From Glycomyces salinus (GTDB lineage: Bacteria > Actinomycetota > Actinomycetes > Mycobacteriales > Micromonosporaceae): a stretch of DNA of 63,987 bases. Positions 33,175-42,378 of the stretch are shown in pieces. The notes below the pieces were generated by a model that worked only from the letters and a program-made list of their open reading frames with translations, did not search any database and was not told the DNA's origin. Position numbers and translations under genes: made by a program. The stretch spans positions 1 through 63,987 of the forward strand of contig NZ_JAELXW010000059.1 in assembly GCF_016428645.1 (NCBI RefSeq), read 5' to 3'. How positions within the stretch are numbered: position 1 is the first letter of the stretch; every line of letters starts with the position of its first letter.

Positions 33175-34079
33175 CCAGCGTCCACGTGACCGACTTGGTG
33201 AAGGACTACAAGCTCCGGTCGGGCCTGAAGCGGACCCGCCTGCGCGCGGTCGACCACGTCAGCCTCGAACTCGTCCCCGGCAGGACCGTCGCGCTGGTGG
33301 GGGAGTCGGGCTCCGGCAAGTCGACGATCGCCAAGATCCTCACCAGGATGGAGCGTCCCACCTCGGGAACCGTCGATGTCCGGCTCGAGGACGGCACCGC
33401 CGTCGACGGCGCGGCCTACCGGCGCGAAGTGCAGATGGTCTTCCAGGACCCCTTCGCCTCGCTGAACCCCTTCCACTCCATCGAGCACCACATCGCCCGC
33501 CCGCTGCGCATCCACAAGCGCACCGGCACGAACGAGGAGACGCACGCGCGAGTGATCGAGATGCTGGAGCGGGTCAACCTCTCCCCGGGCGAGGACCTCG
33601 CGCCCCGCCGACCGCACGAGCTGTCCGGCGGCCAGCGCCAACGCGTCGCGATCGCCCGCGCCCTCGCCCCAGGCGCCCAGGTGCTCATCGCCGACGAGCC
33701 GGTGTCCATGCTCGACGTGTCGATCCGCCTCGGCGTGCTCAACCTGCTGGGGCGGCTCCAGCGCGAGGACGACCTGGCCGTCCTCTACATCACCCACGAC
33801 CTGGCCACCGCGCGGCACTTCTCCGACGAGATCGTGGTGCTCTACCGCGGCCGCGTGGTCGAGCGGGGCCCGTCCGACGCGGTCATCCTGGACCCGCGCC
33901 ACGACTACACCAAGCTGCTGGCCCAGGCCGCGCCCGACCCCGAGCGCCCGGGCCGCCTCGCGGCCGACGCCGGACCGGTCGACCGCGACGCCATCGACAA
34001 CGGCCGCTGCTACGACCACTTCGCCGGGCAGTGGCGCGACGCCGGAGTCCCGACCGAATCGAAGGAGCGAAGCGCCTGA
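33171..34079 (+). CDS. ABC transporter ATP-binding protein, DppF type
   Basis: This 302-residue ATPase has Walker A GESGSGKST near residue 45, Q-loop QMVFQDPFASLNPFHS, signature LSGGQRQRVAIARALAPGA, Walker B VLIADEPVSMLDVS and His switch ITHD. The C-terminal part CYDHFAGQWRD has the Cys-containing end seen in DppF proteins. It begins with ATGA overlap behind DppD and ends with TGATG overlap at the GH42 gene, so transporter and glycosidases form one translational unit. Confidence 0.94.
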   Translation: MTSVHVTDLVKDYKLRSGLKRTRLRAVDHVSLELVPGRTVALVGESGSGKSTIAKILTRMERPTSGTVDVRLEDGTAVDGAAYRREVQMVFQDPFASLNPFHSIEHHIARPLRIHKRTGTNEETHARVIEMLERVNLSPGEDLAPRRPHELSGGQRQRVAIARALAPGAQVLIADEPVSMLDVSIRLGVLNLLGRLQREDDLAVLYITHDLATARHFSDEIVVLYRGRVVERGPSDAVILDPRHDYTKLLAQAAPDPERPGRLAADAGPVDRDAIDNGRCYDHFAGQWRDAGVPTESKERSA

Positions 34080-36178
34080 TGGAGACCGGAACACCCGACT
34101 TCGTCCCCGCCGTCGTGCCCGCCCGGCCCGGCCCGGGACCGACCCCGAGGCTCGCCGACGGCCTGGCCTACGGTGGCGACTACAACCCCGAGCAGTTCCC
34201 GAGGGACGTGTGGGACGAGGACGTGCGGCTCATGCGCGAGGCCGGGGTCAACCTGGTGACCCTCGGCGTCTTCGCCTGGGGCACCGTGGAGACCGCCGAC
34301 GGCGAACGCGACTGGACCTGGATGGACGAGGCGGTCGACCTGCTCGAACGGAACGGCATCGGCATCGACCTGGCCACCCCCACCGCGGCCCCGCCGCAGT
34401 GGCTGCTGACCGCCCACCCCGAGATCGCGCCGGTCCTGGCCGACGGCTACCGCGAACCCGCCGGCGGACGCAACGCCTGGTGCCCGGCCTCCCTGCTCTA
34501 CCGCCGCCACGCGCTGCGGCAAGTCGAGTCGCTCGCCGAACGCTACGGCCGCCACCCGTCCGTGCGGCTGTGGCACGTGGGCAACGAACTCGGCGGCGGC
34601 AACGCCCGCTGCCACTGCGAACGCTCGGCCGCGGCCTTCCGCGAATGGCTCGCGCGCCGCCACGGGAGCCTGGAGGCGGTCAACGCCGCCTGGGGGACCG
34701 AGCAATGGGGACACCGCTACGGCCGTTGGGAGGAGGTCATGCCCCCGCTGGGCCGCCACGGCGCCCCCAACCCCGCGCTGTTCCTGGACTACGAGCGCTA
34801 CTCCTCGGACGCGCTCCTGTCGCACTACCTGGCCGAGAAGGAGGTCATCGAACGGCATTCGGACGTCCCGGTCACCACCAACCTGATGGTCGGCGCCGGA
34901 GCGCAGGTGGTCGACTACGCCTCCTGGGCCCCGCACACCGCCGTCGCCGCCAACGACCACTACACGAGCGTGGACGATCCGCTGCGAGAACAGGACCTGG
35001 CCTTCTCCGGCGACCGGATGCGCGGCATGGCCGCCGACCGCCGCCCCTGGCTGCTCATGGAGAGCTCCACCGGCGGCCCGAGCTGGCAGCGCCGCAACCG
35101 CGCCAAGGACCCCGGCGAGATCCTCCGGCACTCGCTCGGCCACGTCGCCCGCGGCGCCGACGGCGTCATGTTCTTCCAGTGGCGCGCCTCCACCTCGGGC
35201 GCAGAGCAGTTCCACTCGGCGATGCTGCCGCACACCGGCACCCGCTCACGCGTGTGGAAGGAGGTCGTCGAGCTCGGCGCCCGCCTGAAATCGCTCGCGG
35301 AGATCCGGGGGACGCGGGTCGAGGCGGCGAAGGCCGCGATCGTCGTGGACGATCCGGCCGGCTGGGCCCTCCGGCACGGCCTCAAACCGCACCGCGACCT
35401 GTCGTACGGACGCGAACTGCGAGCCTGGCACCGGGCCCTGTGGGACCGGCAGGTCCTGTGCGACGTGGTGCCGCCCGACCGGGACCTGGACGGCTACGAT
35501 CTGGTGATCGTACCGAACCTGCTCGTGGTCGACCGGGCCGCAGCCGACCGGCTCAGCTCCGTCCCCGAACGCGGCGGCACCCTGCTCGTCACCTACCTCT
35601 CCGGCATCTGCGAGGCCGACTCCAAGGTCATCACCGGCGGCTTCCCGGGCGCCTTCCGCGACGTCCTCGGCGCCTGGAGCGACGAGTTCTACCCGCTCCA
35701 GGAAGGCGAGGCTGTCGAACTCGACGACGGCACCGCCGTGACCGACTGGACCGAGCGGGTCCACCTCGACGGCGCCGAAGCCGTCGTCCGCTACGCCTCC
35801 AGTTCACTGGCGGACGGCCCGGCCGTCACCCGCCGCGCGGTCGGCGGAGGCGCCGCCTGGTACGTCTCGGCGCCGCTGGCCGCCGAGTCCGCCGACCGCA
35901 TCGCGGCCCGCCTGATCGCCGACGCCGGTCTGGAGCGCGCCGCCGAGGCCGAACCCGGCCTCGAAGCGGTGCGCCGCACCGGCCCCGGCCGCTCCTACCT
36001 GTTCCTGCTCAACCACGACGACACCGACCGTACGGTCGCCGCCGAGGGGCACGACCTGCTCTCCGGCGACCGCGTCGGACCCGAGACGACCGTCCCCGCC
36101 GGAGGCGTCCGCGTGCTCCGCGAACCGGTTCGCCAACCAGGCCACCACGCTCCCGACCACATTGAGGACCGACCGTGA
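34079..36178 (+). CDS. Beta-galactosidase, GH42
   Basis: This 699-residue beta-galactosidase opens with YGGDYNPEQFPRDVWDEDV, the GH42 signature. The acid/base is Glu170 in WHVGNELGG and the nucleophile Glu328 in LLMESSTGG. A TIM-barrel (about 20-400) is followed by a trimerisation-type Rossmann-like domain (about 410-620) and a small beta domain. Cysteines near residue 177 (NARCHCERS) and at 145 fit the zinc cluster of some GH42 enzymes. There is no signal peptide. It removes beta-galactosyl units from imported oligosaccharides. The ATG overlaps the ATPase stop by one base. Confidence 0.94.
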   Translation: METGTPDFVPAVVPARPGPGPTPRLADGLAYGGDYNPEQFPRDVWDEDVRLMREAGVNLVTLGVFAWGTVETADGERDWTWMDEAVDLLERNGIGIDLATPTAAPPQWLLTAHPEIAPVLADGYREPAGGRNAWCPASLLYRRHALRQVESLAERYGRHPSVRLWHVGNELGGGNARCHCERSAAAFREWLARRHGSLEAVNAAWGTEQWGHRYGRWEEVMPPLGRHGAPNPALFLDYERYSSDALLSHYLAEKEVIERHSDVPVTTNLMVGAGAQVVDYASWAPHTAVAANDHYTSVDDPLREQDLAFSGDRMRGMAADRRPWLLMESSTGGPSWQRRNRAKDPGEILRHSLGHVARGADGVMFFQWRASTSGAEQFHSAMLPHTGTRSRVWKEVVELGARLKSLAEIRGTRVEAAKAAIVVDDPAGWALRHGLKPHRDLSYGRELRAWHRALWDRQVLCDVVPPDRDLDGYDLVIVPNLLVVDRAAADRLSSVPERGGTLLVTYLSGICEADSKVITGGFPGAFRDVLGAWSDEFYPLQEGEAVELDDGTAVTDWTERVHLDGAEAVVRYASSSLADGPAVTRRAVGGGAAWYVSAPLAAESADRIAARLIADAGLERAAEAEPGLEAVRRTGPGRSYLFLLNHDDTDRTVAAEGHDLLSGDRVGPETTVPAGGVRVLREPVRQPGHHAPDHIEDRP

Positions 36179-38694
36179 CCCAGCTGCCATCGACCTTCCG
36201 CGCCCTCCACGAGGGCTGGACCCTCACCGCCGCCGAGCTCTCCCCGGAGGCTCCCGGACCGGTCGCCGCCGCGCTCGCCGAGGGCGTGGACGCCGCCGTT
36301 CCCGGCGAGGCGCACCTGGACCTGAACCGGACCGGCCTCATCGACGACCCGTTCGACGGCGACAACGAAGCGGCCCAGCAGTGGATCGGCGACACCTCAT
36401 GGCGGTTCGCGACGACCTTCACCTGGACCGACGACGGATCGGACCGCCACGACCTCGTGGCGCACGGTCTCGACACGGTCGCGACCGTCGAGCTCAACGG
36501 CGTCGAAATCGGACGCACCGAGAACATGCACCGCTCCTACCGGTGGGACGCGCGCGAGGCACTGCGCGAGGGGGACAACACCCTCACCGTCACCTTCGCC
36601 GCCCCGGTGCCCGAAACCGACGCCCGCGCCGCGCGCGACGGAGCGATGCCGCAGGTCAACCACCACGAGTTCAACCAGATTCGCAAGATGGCCTGCGCCT
36701 TCGGCTGGGACTGGGGCATCGACGTCGCCGGGGCCGGGATCTGGAAGCCGATCGGGATCGACTCCTGGTCGAACGTGCGGATAGCCGCCGTGCGGCCCCT
36801 GGTCGGCATCGACGGCACGGACGGCACTCTCGCCGTCCACATCGACATCGAACGCGGCGGCGCCGAGACCGAGGTCCCGGTCGCCGTCACCGTGACCGGC
36901 CCCGACGGCGAGACCGTGACCGCCGCCGGGACCGTCGCCCCCGGAACGGCCTCGGCCGTGGTCCACGCGGCAGTGCCGGACGTCGAGCGCTGGTGGCCGG
37001 TCGGCTATGGCGACCAGCCGCTGTACGACGTCACCGTCAAGACCGGCGATGCCGCGTGGACCGGCCGGGTCGGCTTCCGCACCGTCGAACTCGACACCGC
37101 CCCCGACGAGCACGGCGCCCCGTTCAACCTGAAGGTCAACGGCGAACGCGTCCTCGTGCGCGGCGCCAACTGGATCCCCGACCACGCCTTCCTCACCGAG
37201 ATCGGCCGCGACCGCTACGCCCGGCGCGTCACCGACGCCCTCGAGGCCAACATCAACCTGCTGCGCGTGTGGGGCGGCGGCATCTACGAGTCCGAGGACC
37301 TCTACGACCTCGCCGACGAGCACGGGCTATTGATGTGGCAGGACTTCCTGTTCGCCTGCGCCGCATACAGCGAGGACGAGCCGCTGCGCACCGAGGTCGA
37401 AGCGGAGGTGCGCGAGAACGTCACCCGCCTGTCGGCGCACCCGTCGCTGGTGCTGTGGAACGGCAACAACGAGAACATGATGGGCTGGCTCGACTGGGGC
37501 TGGGCCGGAGCGCTCGCCGGGCGCGGCTGGGGCGACCACTACTACACCGACCTGATCCCGCGCCTCGTGGCCGAACTCGACGGCACCCGCCCGTACACCC
37601 CGGCCAGCCCGTTCTCCTTCGGCGACTACCGCAACCCCAACGACGAACGCTACGGCTCGGTCCACATCTGGGACGTGTGGAACCGCGAGGACTACACCGT
37701 CTACGGCAAGTACAGGGCCCGCTTCGTCGCCGAGTTCGGCTTCCAGGCCCCACCGGCCTGGTCCACCCTCACCAGGGTCGTCCACGATGAACCGCTCGAC
37801 CCGTTCGGCCACCAGATGCTCGTCCACCAGAAGGCGAACCTCGGCAACGCCAAGCTTCAGCGCGGCTGGTCCGGGCACCTTCCCGACCCGGAGTCCATCG
37901 AGGACTGGCACTGGACGACCCAGCTGAACCAGGCCCACGCCATCAGGTTCGGCGTCGAGCACTTCCGGTCCATGACCCCGCACAACACCGGCACGGTCCT
38001 GTGGCAGCTCAACGACAACTGGCCCGTCGTCTCCTGGGCCGCGGTCGACTTCGACGAGCACCGCAAGCCGCTGTGGCACGCCCTGCGCGACGCCTACGCC
38101 CCGCGCTTGGCCACCCTCCAGCCGCGGGCCTCGAAAGAGGCGTGGGCGAACGCTTGGGAAGGCACGGAACCCGAGCCCGACACGCTCGCGCTCGTCCTGG
38201 TCAACGACACCGGCCGGGCCTACGAAGGTTCGTTCACCGTCACCCGGGAGGGCTTCGACGGCACCGTGCTCGCCAAGACCGTGATCGAGACCCGCGTCGA
38301 GGCCCGCGGCGCCGCCACGTTCGCCGTCCCGGCCGAGGTCGCCGCGTTCGACGACCCGCGCTCCGAAGCGATCGTGGCCGAGCCGGACGCGGAGGCCTCC
38401 GGCTTCGCGACCGCGTTCCGCTACGGCGCCGAGATCGTCGACCAGCACCTGGAGCCGCGGCCGCTGCGCGTCGAGGCCGAGCCCGCCGAGGGCGGCTGCC
38501 TGCTGCGCGTGACCGCGAACTCGCTGGCCCGGGACGTGTTCTGCCACGCCGACACCGTGGACCCGGGCGCCTCGGCCGACGGCGGCATGTTCACGCTGCG
38601 GGCGGGCCGGGAGGCCCGGATCCGCGTCGACTCGCCCGCCGGCGACCCCGACGCCTTCGCCGCGGCCGTGCACTGCGCCAACGACCTGCTCTAG
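36175..38694 (+). CDS. Beta-mannosidase, GH2
   Basis: This 839-residue enzyme is typical of GH2 beta-mannosidases, with an N-terminal jelly-roll (LHEGWTLTAAEL and PFDGDNEAAQQWIGDTSWRF), immunoglobulin-like domains, then a TIM-barrel starting at VRGANWIPDHAF. The acid/base is Glu433 in LWNGNNENMMG and the nucleophile Glu520 in VAEFGFQ; the W-N-G-N-N-E form distinguishes mannosidases from GH2 galactosidases. The enzyme is intracellular and releases mannose from the non-reducing end of beta-mannooligosaccharides. The GTG start overlaps the GH42 stop as GTGA. Together with the alpha-galactosidases it points to galactomannan. Confidence 0.92.
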   Translation: MTQLPSTFRALHEGWTLTAAELSPEAPGPVAAALAEGVDAAVPGEAHLDLNRTGLIDDPFDGDNEAAQQWIGDTSWRFATTFTWTDDGSDRHDLVAHGLDTVATVELNGVEIGRTENMHRSYRWDAREALREGDNTLTVTFAAPVPETDARAARDGAMPQVNHHEFNQIRKMACAFGWDWGIDVAGAGIWKPIGIDSWSNVRIAAVRPLVGIDGTDGTLAVHIDIERGGAETEVPVAVTVTGPDGETVTAAGTVAPGTASAVVHAAVPDVERWWPVGYGDQPLYDVTVKTGDAAWTGRVGFRTVELDTAPDEHGAPFNLKVNGERVLVRGANWIPDHAFLTEIGRDRYARRVTDALEANINLLRVWGGGIYESEDLYDLADEHGLLMWQDFLFACAAYSEDEPLRTEVEAEVRENVTRLSAHPSLVLWNGNNENMMGWLDWGWAGALAGRGWGDHYYTDLIPRLVAELDGTRPYTPASPFSFGDYRNPNDERYGSVHIWDVWNREDYTVYGKYRARFVAEFGFQAPPAWSTLTRVVHDEPLDPFGHQMLVHQKANLGNAKLQRGWSGHLPDPESIEDWHWTTQLNQAHAIRFGVEHFRSMTPHNTGTVLWQLNDNWPVVSWAAVDFDEHRKPLWHALRDAYAPRLATLQPRASKEAWANAWEGTEPEPDTLALVLVNDTGRAYEGSFTVTREGFDGTVLAKTVIETRVEARGAATFAVPAEVAAFDDPRSEAIVAEPDAEASGFATAFRYGAEIVDQHLEPRPLRVEAEPAEGGCLLRVTANSLARDVFCHADTVDPGASADGGMFTLRAGREARIRVDSPAGDPDAFAAAVHCANDLL

Positions 38695-38709
38695 CGAGGA
38701 GAAGCGAAC

Positions 38710-40833
38710 GTGACACTGCGATGGTCCTACGGCGGCATGGAGCTGGAGCTCGCGACCGGGCCCGGCGCGCCCGTGGCGATGCGGTCGCTGCGGCGCACCG
38801 CGGACGCCCCCGGGCCACCCGCCGCCGGTGCCCCGCCGCTGGTGGAGGTCCAGGCGCTCGGGCACGGGCGCTTCCCCGGCAGCCACCGCTACACCTCCAC
38901 AGTGGTCGGATCGCGTCTGCGCTACGAATCGCACGAGACCACCGAAGGCGCGCTGCGAATCCACCAGCGCGACAAGGTCACCGGACTGCGCGCCACCAGC
39001 GTGCTCCAACCGCTCGGCGGCGCGCTCCGCGCCTGGACGGTCCTGCGCTCGGGCGAAGCGCCGATCACCGTCCAGGCGGTGACGTCCCTGGTCCTGGGCA
39101 CGTTCGTCACCGCGGACACCGCCGTCGAGGATCTGGACGTCCTGTGGGGCGACAGCGACTGGGTCGCCGAGTCCCGCTGGAACCGCGCGCCGCTGCGCGA
39201 GGTCGGACTGCCGGCGATGGATCCGGCCGTCCACCACCACCTCAACCGCGCCCGGATGGCCGTCACCACCCGCAGCTCCTGGTCCACCGGCGAACGCCTG
39301 CCGACCGGCCTGATCGTCCGCCGCGACGGCGGCCCGGGCCTGGCCTTCCAGATCGAGCACAACGGCGCCTGGCACTGGGAGATCGGCGAGGACCGCGAGG
39401 GCGCCTCGCTGGCGCTGCTCGGCCCCACCGACGCCGAACACCAGTGGACGGTCGAACTGGCCTCCGGTGAGGAGTTCACCTCTGTCCCCGTGACCGTTGC
39501 GCCGACCGGCGGCGACGGCGACCCGGTCGACCAGGCGCTGTCGGCCCTCACCGGCTACCGCCGCGCGCTCGTGGCCCGCACCGGCACCGCCGCCCACGAC
39601 CGTCCGCTGCCGGTGATCTTCAACGACTACATGAACACCCTGATGGGCGACCCGACCACGGCCAAGATCCTCCCGCTGGCCGAGGCGGCCGCCCGAGCCG
39701 GGGCGGACTGCTACTGCATTGACGCCGGCTGGTACGACGACGACGCGGGCGGCTGGTGGGATGCCGTGGGGGAGTGGCGGCCGAGCGCCTCGCGGTTCCC
39801 CGGCGGCCTCGAAGCAGTGCTCGACCGCATCCGCTCCCTCGGCATGGTCCCGGGCATCTGGCTGGAGCCCGAGGTCGTCGGCGTGCGATCCCCGCTCGCG
39901 CGGACCCTGCCCGACGACGCCTTCTTCCAGCGCGGCGGGCACCGGGTCGTCGAGCACGGCCGCCACCAGCTCGACCTGCGCCACCCGGCAGCTAAGTCGC
40001 ACCTCGACGGAGTGGTCGACCGGCTCGTCGCCATGGGCGTCGGATACTTCAAACTCGACTACAACATCATGCCCGGCCCCGGCACCGACACCGGCGGACT
40101 CGCCCCCGGCGCGGGCCTGCTGGAGCACTGCCGGTCCTACCTGGCCTGGCTCGACGGCGTGCTGGCCCGGCACCCGGGCCTGCTGATCGAGAACTGCGCC
40201 TCCGGCGGCATGCGCGCCGACTACGCCACGCTCTCCCGCCTCCACATCCAGTCGACATCGGACCAGCAGGACCCCCTGCTGTACCCGCCGATCGCCGCCG
40301 CCACACCGGCATCGGTGCTCCCCGAACAGGCCGGCCACTGGGGCTACGCCCAGCCCGAGATGAGCCCCGAGGAATCGGCGTTCACCCTCGTCGCGGGCCT
40401 GACCGGACGCCTCTACCTCTCCGGCCACCTGGCGTCCATGGACCCGGACCAACTCCGGCTCGTGGCCGACGCCGTCGCGGCGCACCGCGAACTGCTGCCG
40501 TTCACCGCCCGGGCCGTCCCCTCCTGGCCCCTGGGCCTCGAACACCGCGGCCCCTGGCAGGCCCTTGCCCTGCGCGAAGGGAACACCGCGGTCCTGACCG
40601 TCTGGCGCCTGCCCGGCGCGCCCTACTCCCTCGAAGTGCCGCTGCCCGCGCTGCGCGGACACGAACTCGCCCACGAACAGCTGTTCCCGGCCCCCGCGAC
40701 GCCCGGCACGGGCCAGTGGGACCTCGCCTGGAACGCCGAGACCGGCCTGCTGCGCGTCGAGACCGACGTCCCGGCGCCCACCGCGCGCGTCCTGCGCCTG
40801 AGCCCGGCCCCCGCACCGAAGGAGCGCCCTTGA
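38710..40833 (+). CDS. Alpha-galactosidase, GH36 (second, distinct type)
   Basis: This 707-residue GH36 protein has the nucleophile Asp450 in YFKLDYN, acid/base Asp518 in IQSTSDQQD, and the ENCASGGMR motif between them. It differs clearly from the GH36 at 25031-27166 (KLDYNIMPG rather than KWDHNRD), so it belongs to another subgroup and may have another linkage preference. GTG start, with GAGGAGAAG upstream. It ends with a TTGA overlap at the remnant gene that follows. It is inferred to remove alpha-galactosyl side groups from imported galactomannan oligosaccharides. Confidence 0.9.
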   Translation: MTLRWSYGGMELELATGPGAPVAMRSLRRTADAPGPPAAGAPPLVEVQALGHGRFPGSHRYTSTVVGSRLRYESHETTEGALRIHQRDKVTGLRATSVLQPLGGALRAWTVLRSGEAPITVQAVTSLVLGTFVTADTAVEDLDVLWGDSDWVAESRWNRAPLREVGLPAMDPAVHHHLNRARMAVTTRSSWSTGERLPTGLIVRRDGGPGLAFQIEHNGAWHWEIGEDREGASLALLGPTDAEHQWTVELASGEEFTSVPVTVAPTGGDGDPVDQALSALTGYRRALVARTGTAAHDRPLPVIFNDYMNTLMGDPTTAKILPLAEAAARAGADCYCIDAGWYDDDAGGWWDAVGEWRPSASRFPGGLEAVLDRIRSLGMVPGIWLEPEVVGVRSPLARTLPDDAFFQRGGHRVVEHGRHQLDLRHPAAKSHLDGVVDRLVAMGVGYFKLDYNIMPGPGTDTGGLAPGAGLLEHCRSYLAWLDGVLARHPGLLIENCASGGMRADYATLSRLHIQSTSDQQDPLLYPPIAAATPASVLPEQAGHWGYAQPEMSPEESAFTLVAGLTGRLYLSGHLASMDPDQLRLVADAVAAHRELLPFTARAVPSWPLGLEHRGPWQALALREGNTAVLTVWRLPGAPYSLEVPLPALRGHELAHEQLFPAPATPGTGQWDLAWNAETGLLRVETDVPAPTARVLRLSPAPAPKERP

Positions 40834-41122
40834 CACCCTGGCCCCGCCTGCGGACCCACCGGGCCTGGCTCGACGGCGAATGCCGACGGCTGCTCGCCTT
40901 CGGTGCACGGGCCTCGCTCCCCGACGGAGGCCCCGCCTACCCCGGCGCCGACGGCCCGACCGCCCGCGACACCCTCGCGGCCCCGACCGGCGAACAGCTC
41001 CGCCAGGCCGCCGCCTGGCAACCCGTGCCGCCGCGATCACCGTCTCCCGCCCGGGAGCCGACCCACCCACCCGAACAGAACTCGTCCCCCTGCACGAACC
41101 CGGCGTCGTGTTCTCCCTCTAG
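40830..41122 (+). pseudogene. Remnant of an AGE-family epimerase gene
   Basis: A TTG start overlaps the GH36 stop as TTGA. The first 40 residues (THRAWLDGECRRLLAFGARA, then SLPDGG) closely resemble the N-terminus of N-acylglucosamine/cellobiose 2-epimerase proteins, normally about 400 residues. After that the resemblance stops. About 30 codons of another frame with strong G/C third-position bias (ITVSRPGADPPTRTELVPLH, ending at 41122) then look like the C-terminus of a different carbohydrate enzyme. The simplest reading is a deletion that joined the start of an epimerase gene to the end of another gene. Mannobiose 2-epimerase would fit a mannan locus. The identity of the C-terminal piece is unknown. 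Confidence 0.6.
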
Positions 41123-41865
41123 CGCTCCGGTTGTGACTCCGAGTCCAGCGCGGCGAGGGCGGCCTGGAGTTCGTTCAGCGATTGAATGACGCGAATATCG
41201 GCGTCGACCGCGGCGGCGACGCCGTCGTTCACCCGGTCGAGCCAGAAGCCGTGGAGTCCCGCGCGACGCGCTCCTACCGCGTCGGTCTCGTAGTCGTCTC
41301 CGACGTAGGCCGTCTCATGTGGCCGAAGGCCGAGCGAGGCGCAGCCGGCGAGGAAGATGCTCGCCTCGGGTTTGGCGGCGCCGTGCTGATCCGAGCATAT
41401 GAGCCGGTCGCCGAAGTAGGAACGGAGTCCGATGGCGTCGAGTTTGCGGCGTTGATGGTCGACCGAGGAGTTGGAGACCACGCCCAGCCGAAAATCGGGC
41501 GCGAGCTTCTTGAGCGCGGACTCGGCGTCGGGGAACGGTGTCCGGGTCGTATGGCGGTGGGCCTGGTACCCGGCGAACCACGCGGAGCACTCCCTGTCGG
41601 AAAGACCGGCCCCGGCGGACGCACCGAGGCGGACGAGGAAATCCCGAGCACGTTCGCGCTGCTGCGAGGCGAAGCTGATTTCGCCGCTCAAAAAGCGGCC
41701 ATAGTGCCGCTCCCGGACCTCCCGCCACAACCGGACCGCCGCGGCACCGCCGCCGAACCGGTCCAGCAGGCCCCGCATCCGCAGATAGGCGAGTAGACTG
41801 TCGGCCTCCGACCCCGAGTCGAACAACGTGTCGTCAATATCGAAAAGCACACCCCGGATCGGCAT
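41119..41865 (-). CDS. HAD-family hydrolase
   Basis: This 248-residue haloacid dehalogenase-like phosphatase has motif I FDIDDTLFD (Asp9 and Asp11), motif II VVSNSS near residue 131, motif III Lys in AAKPEASIF, and motif IV GDDYETDAVGA. A helical cap lies between motifs I and II (about 20-110). Such enzymes remove phosphate from small metabolites, for example sugar phosphates or nucleotides. GGGAG lies eight bases before the ATG. It is downstream of the ribose operon by 120 bases and convergent with the epimerase remnant, overlapping it by 4 bases. Confidence 0.9.
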   Translation of the reverse strand: MPIRGVLFDIDDTLFDSGSEADSLLAYLRMRGLLDRFGGGAAAVRLWREVRERHYGRFLSGEISFASQQRERARDFLVRLGASAGAGLSDRECSAWFAGYQAHRHTTRTPFPDAESALKKLAPDFRLGVVSNSSVDHQRRKLDAIGLRSYFGDRLICSDQHGAAKPEASIFLAGCASLGLRPHETAYVGDDYETDAVGARRAGLHGFWLDRVNDGVAAAVDADIRVIQSLNELQAALAALDSESQPER

Positions 41866-41985
41866 GAGGTCGCTCCCACCGGTCGAAGGATCGGATTCCG
41901 CTGCGGTGCATCGCGAGCAGGAGCGCAGCGGATGCGGACCGATCCTAGGATAGCGTCGCCCCGAGAATCTGAATCGCCCCTGGCT

Positions 41986-42378
41986 CTATCCGAAGGGGAC
42001 GCCGCAGCGTAGGAGGACGTTGGCGTACGGGCGGGCCTCGCCGGTGCGGACTATGAGGCGGGCTCGGGCCGACCTGGTCTTCAGTTCCTCGTGCGGTATG
42101 TGGGTCAACTGTGGCAGGCGTTCGGCCAGGAGCGCAGCGCATTCGGGGTTGGCCTCGGTGACCTCGGAGGCGGCGGTGGCGCCCTCGACGACGATCTCGG
42201 TGAGGAGGCCGCCCAGGACGTCGGTGAAGGACGGGATGCCCGCGGTGAAGGCGAGATCGACCACCGGCACGCCGCCCGGCCGCGGCATGCCGCTGTCGCA
42301 GACGAGCACCTCATCGGTGTGGCCGAGGAGCGCGAGGGCCCCGGCCAGTTCGGCGTTGATGATTCCGGTTCGCTTCAC
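41986..42378 (-). CDS. rbsD: D-ribose pyranase
   Basis: This 130-residue protein interconverts beta-pyranose and beta-furanose forms of ribose so that the kinase can use it. It has the full RbsD pattern: KRTGIINAELAGALALLGHTD with the catalytic His near residue 20, CDSGMPRP, then IPHEELK and the C-terminal RTGEARPYANVLLRCGVPF. Its GTG start overlaps the ribokinase stop (GTGA). It is the last gene of the ribose operon. Confidence 0.95.
   Translation of the reverse strand: MKRTGIINAELAGALALLGHTDEVLVCDSGMPRPGGVPVVDLAFTAGIPSFTDVLGGLLTEIVVEGATAASEVTEANPECAALLAERLPQLTHIPHEELKTRSARARLIVRTGEARPYANVLLRCGVPFG

Noticed and set aside
37327-41070. A 1247-codon open frame antisense to the GH2 and GH36 genes
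   Set aside because: It mirrors genes with full catalytic motifs on the other strand; long antisense frames are expected with this third-position GC bias, and the translation is low-complexity.
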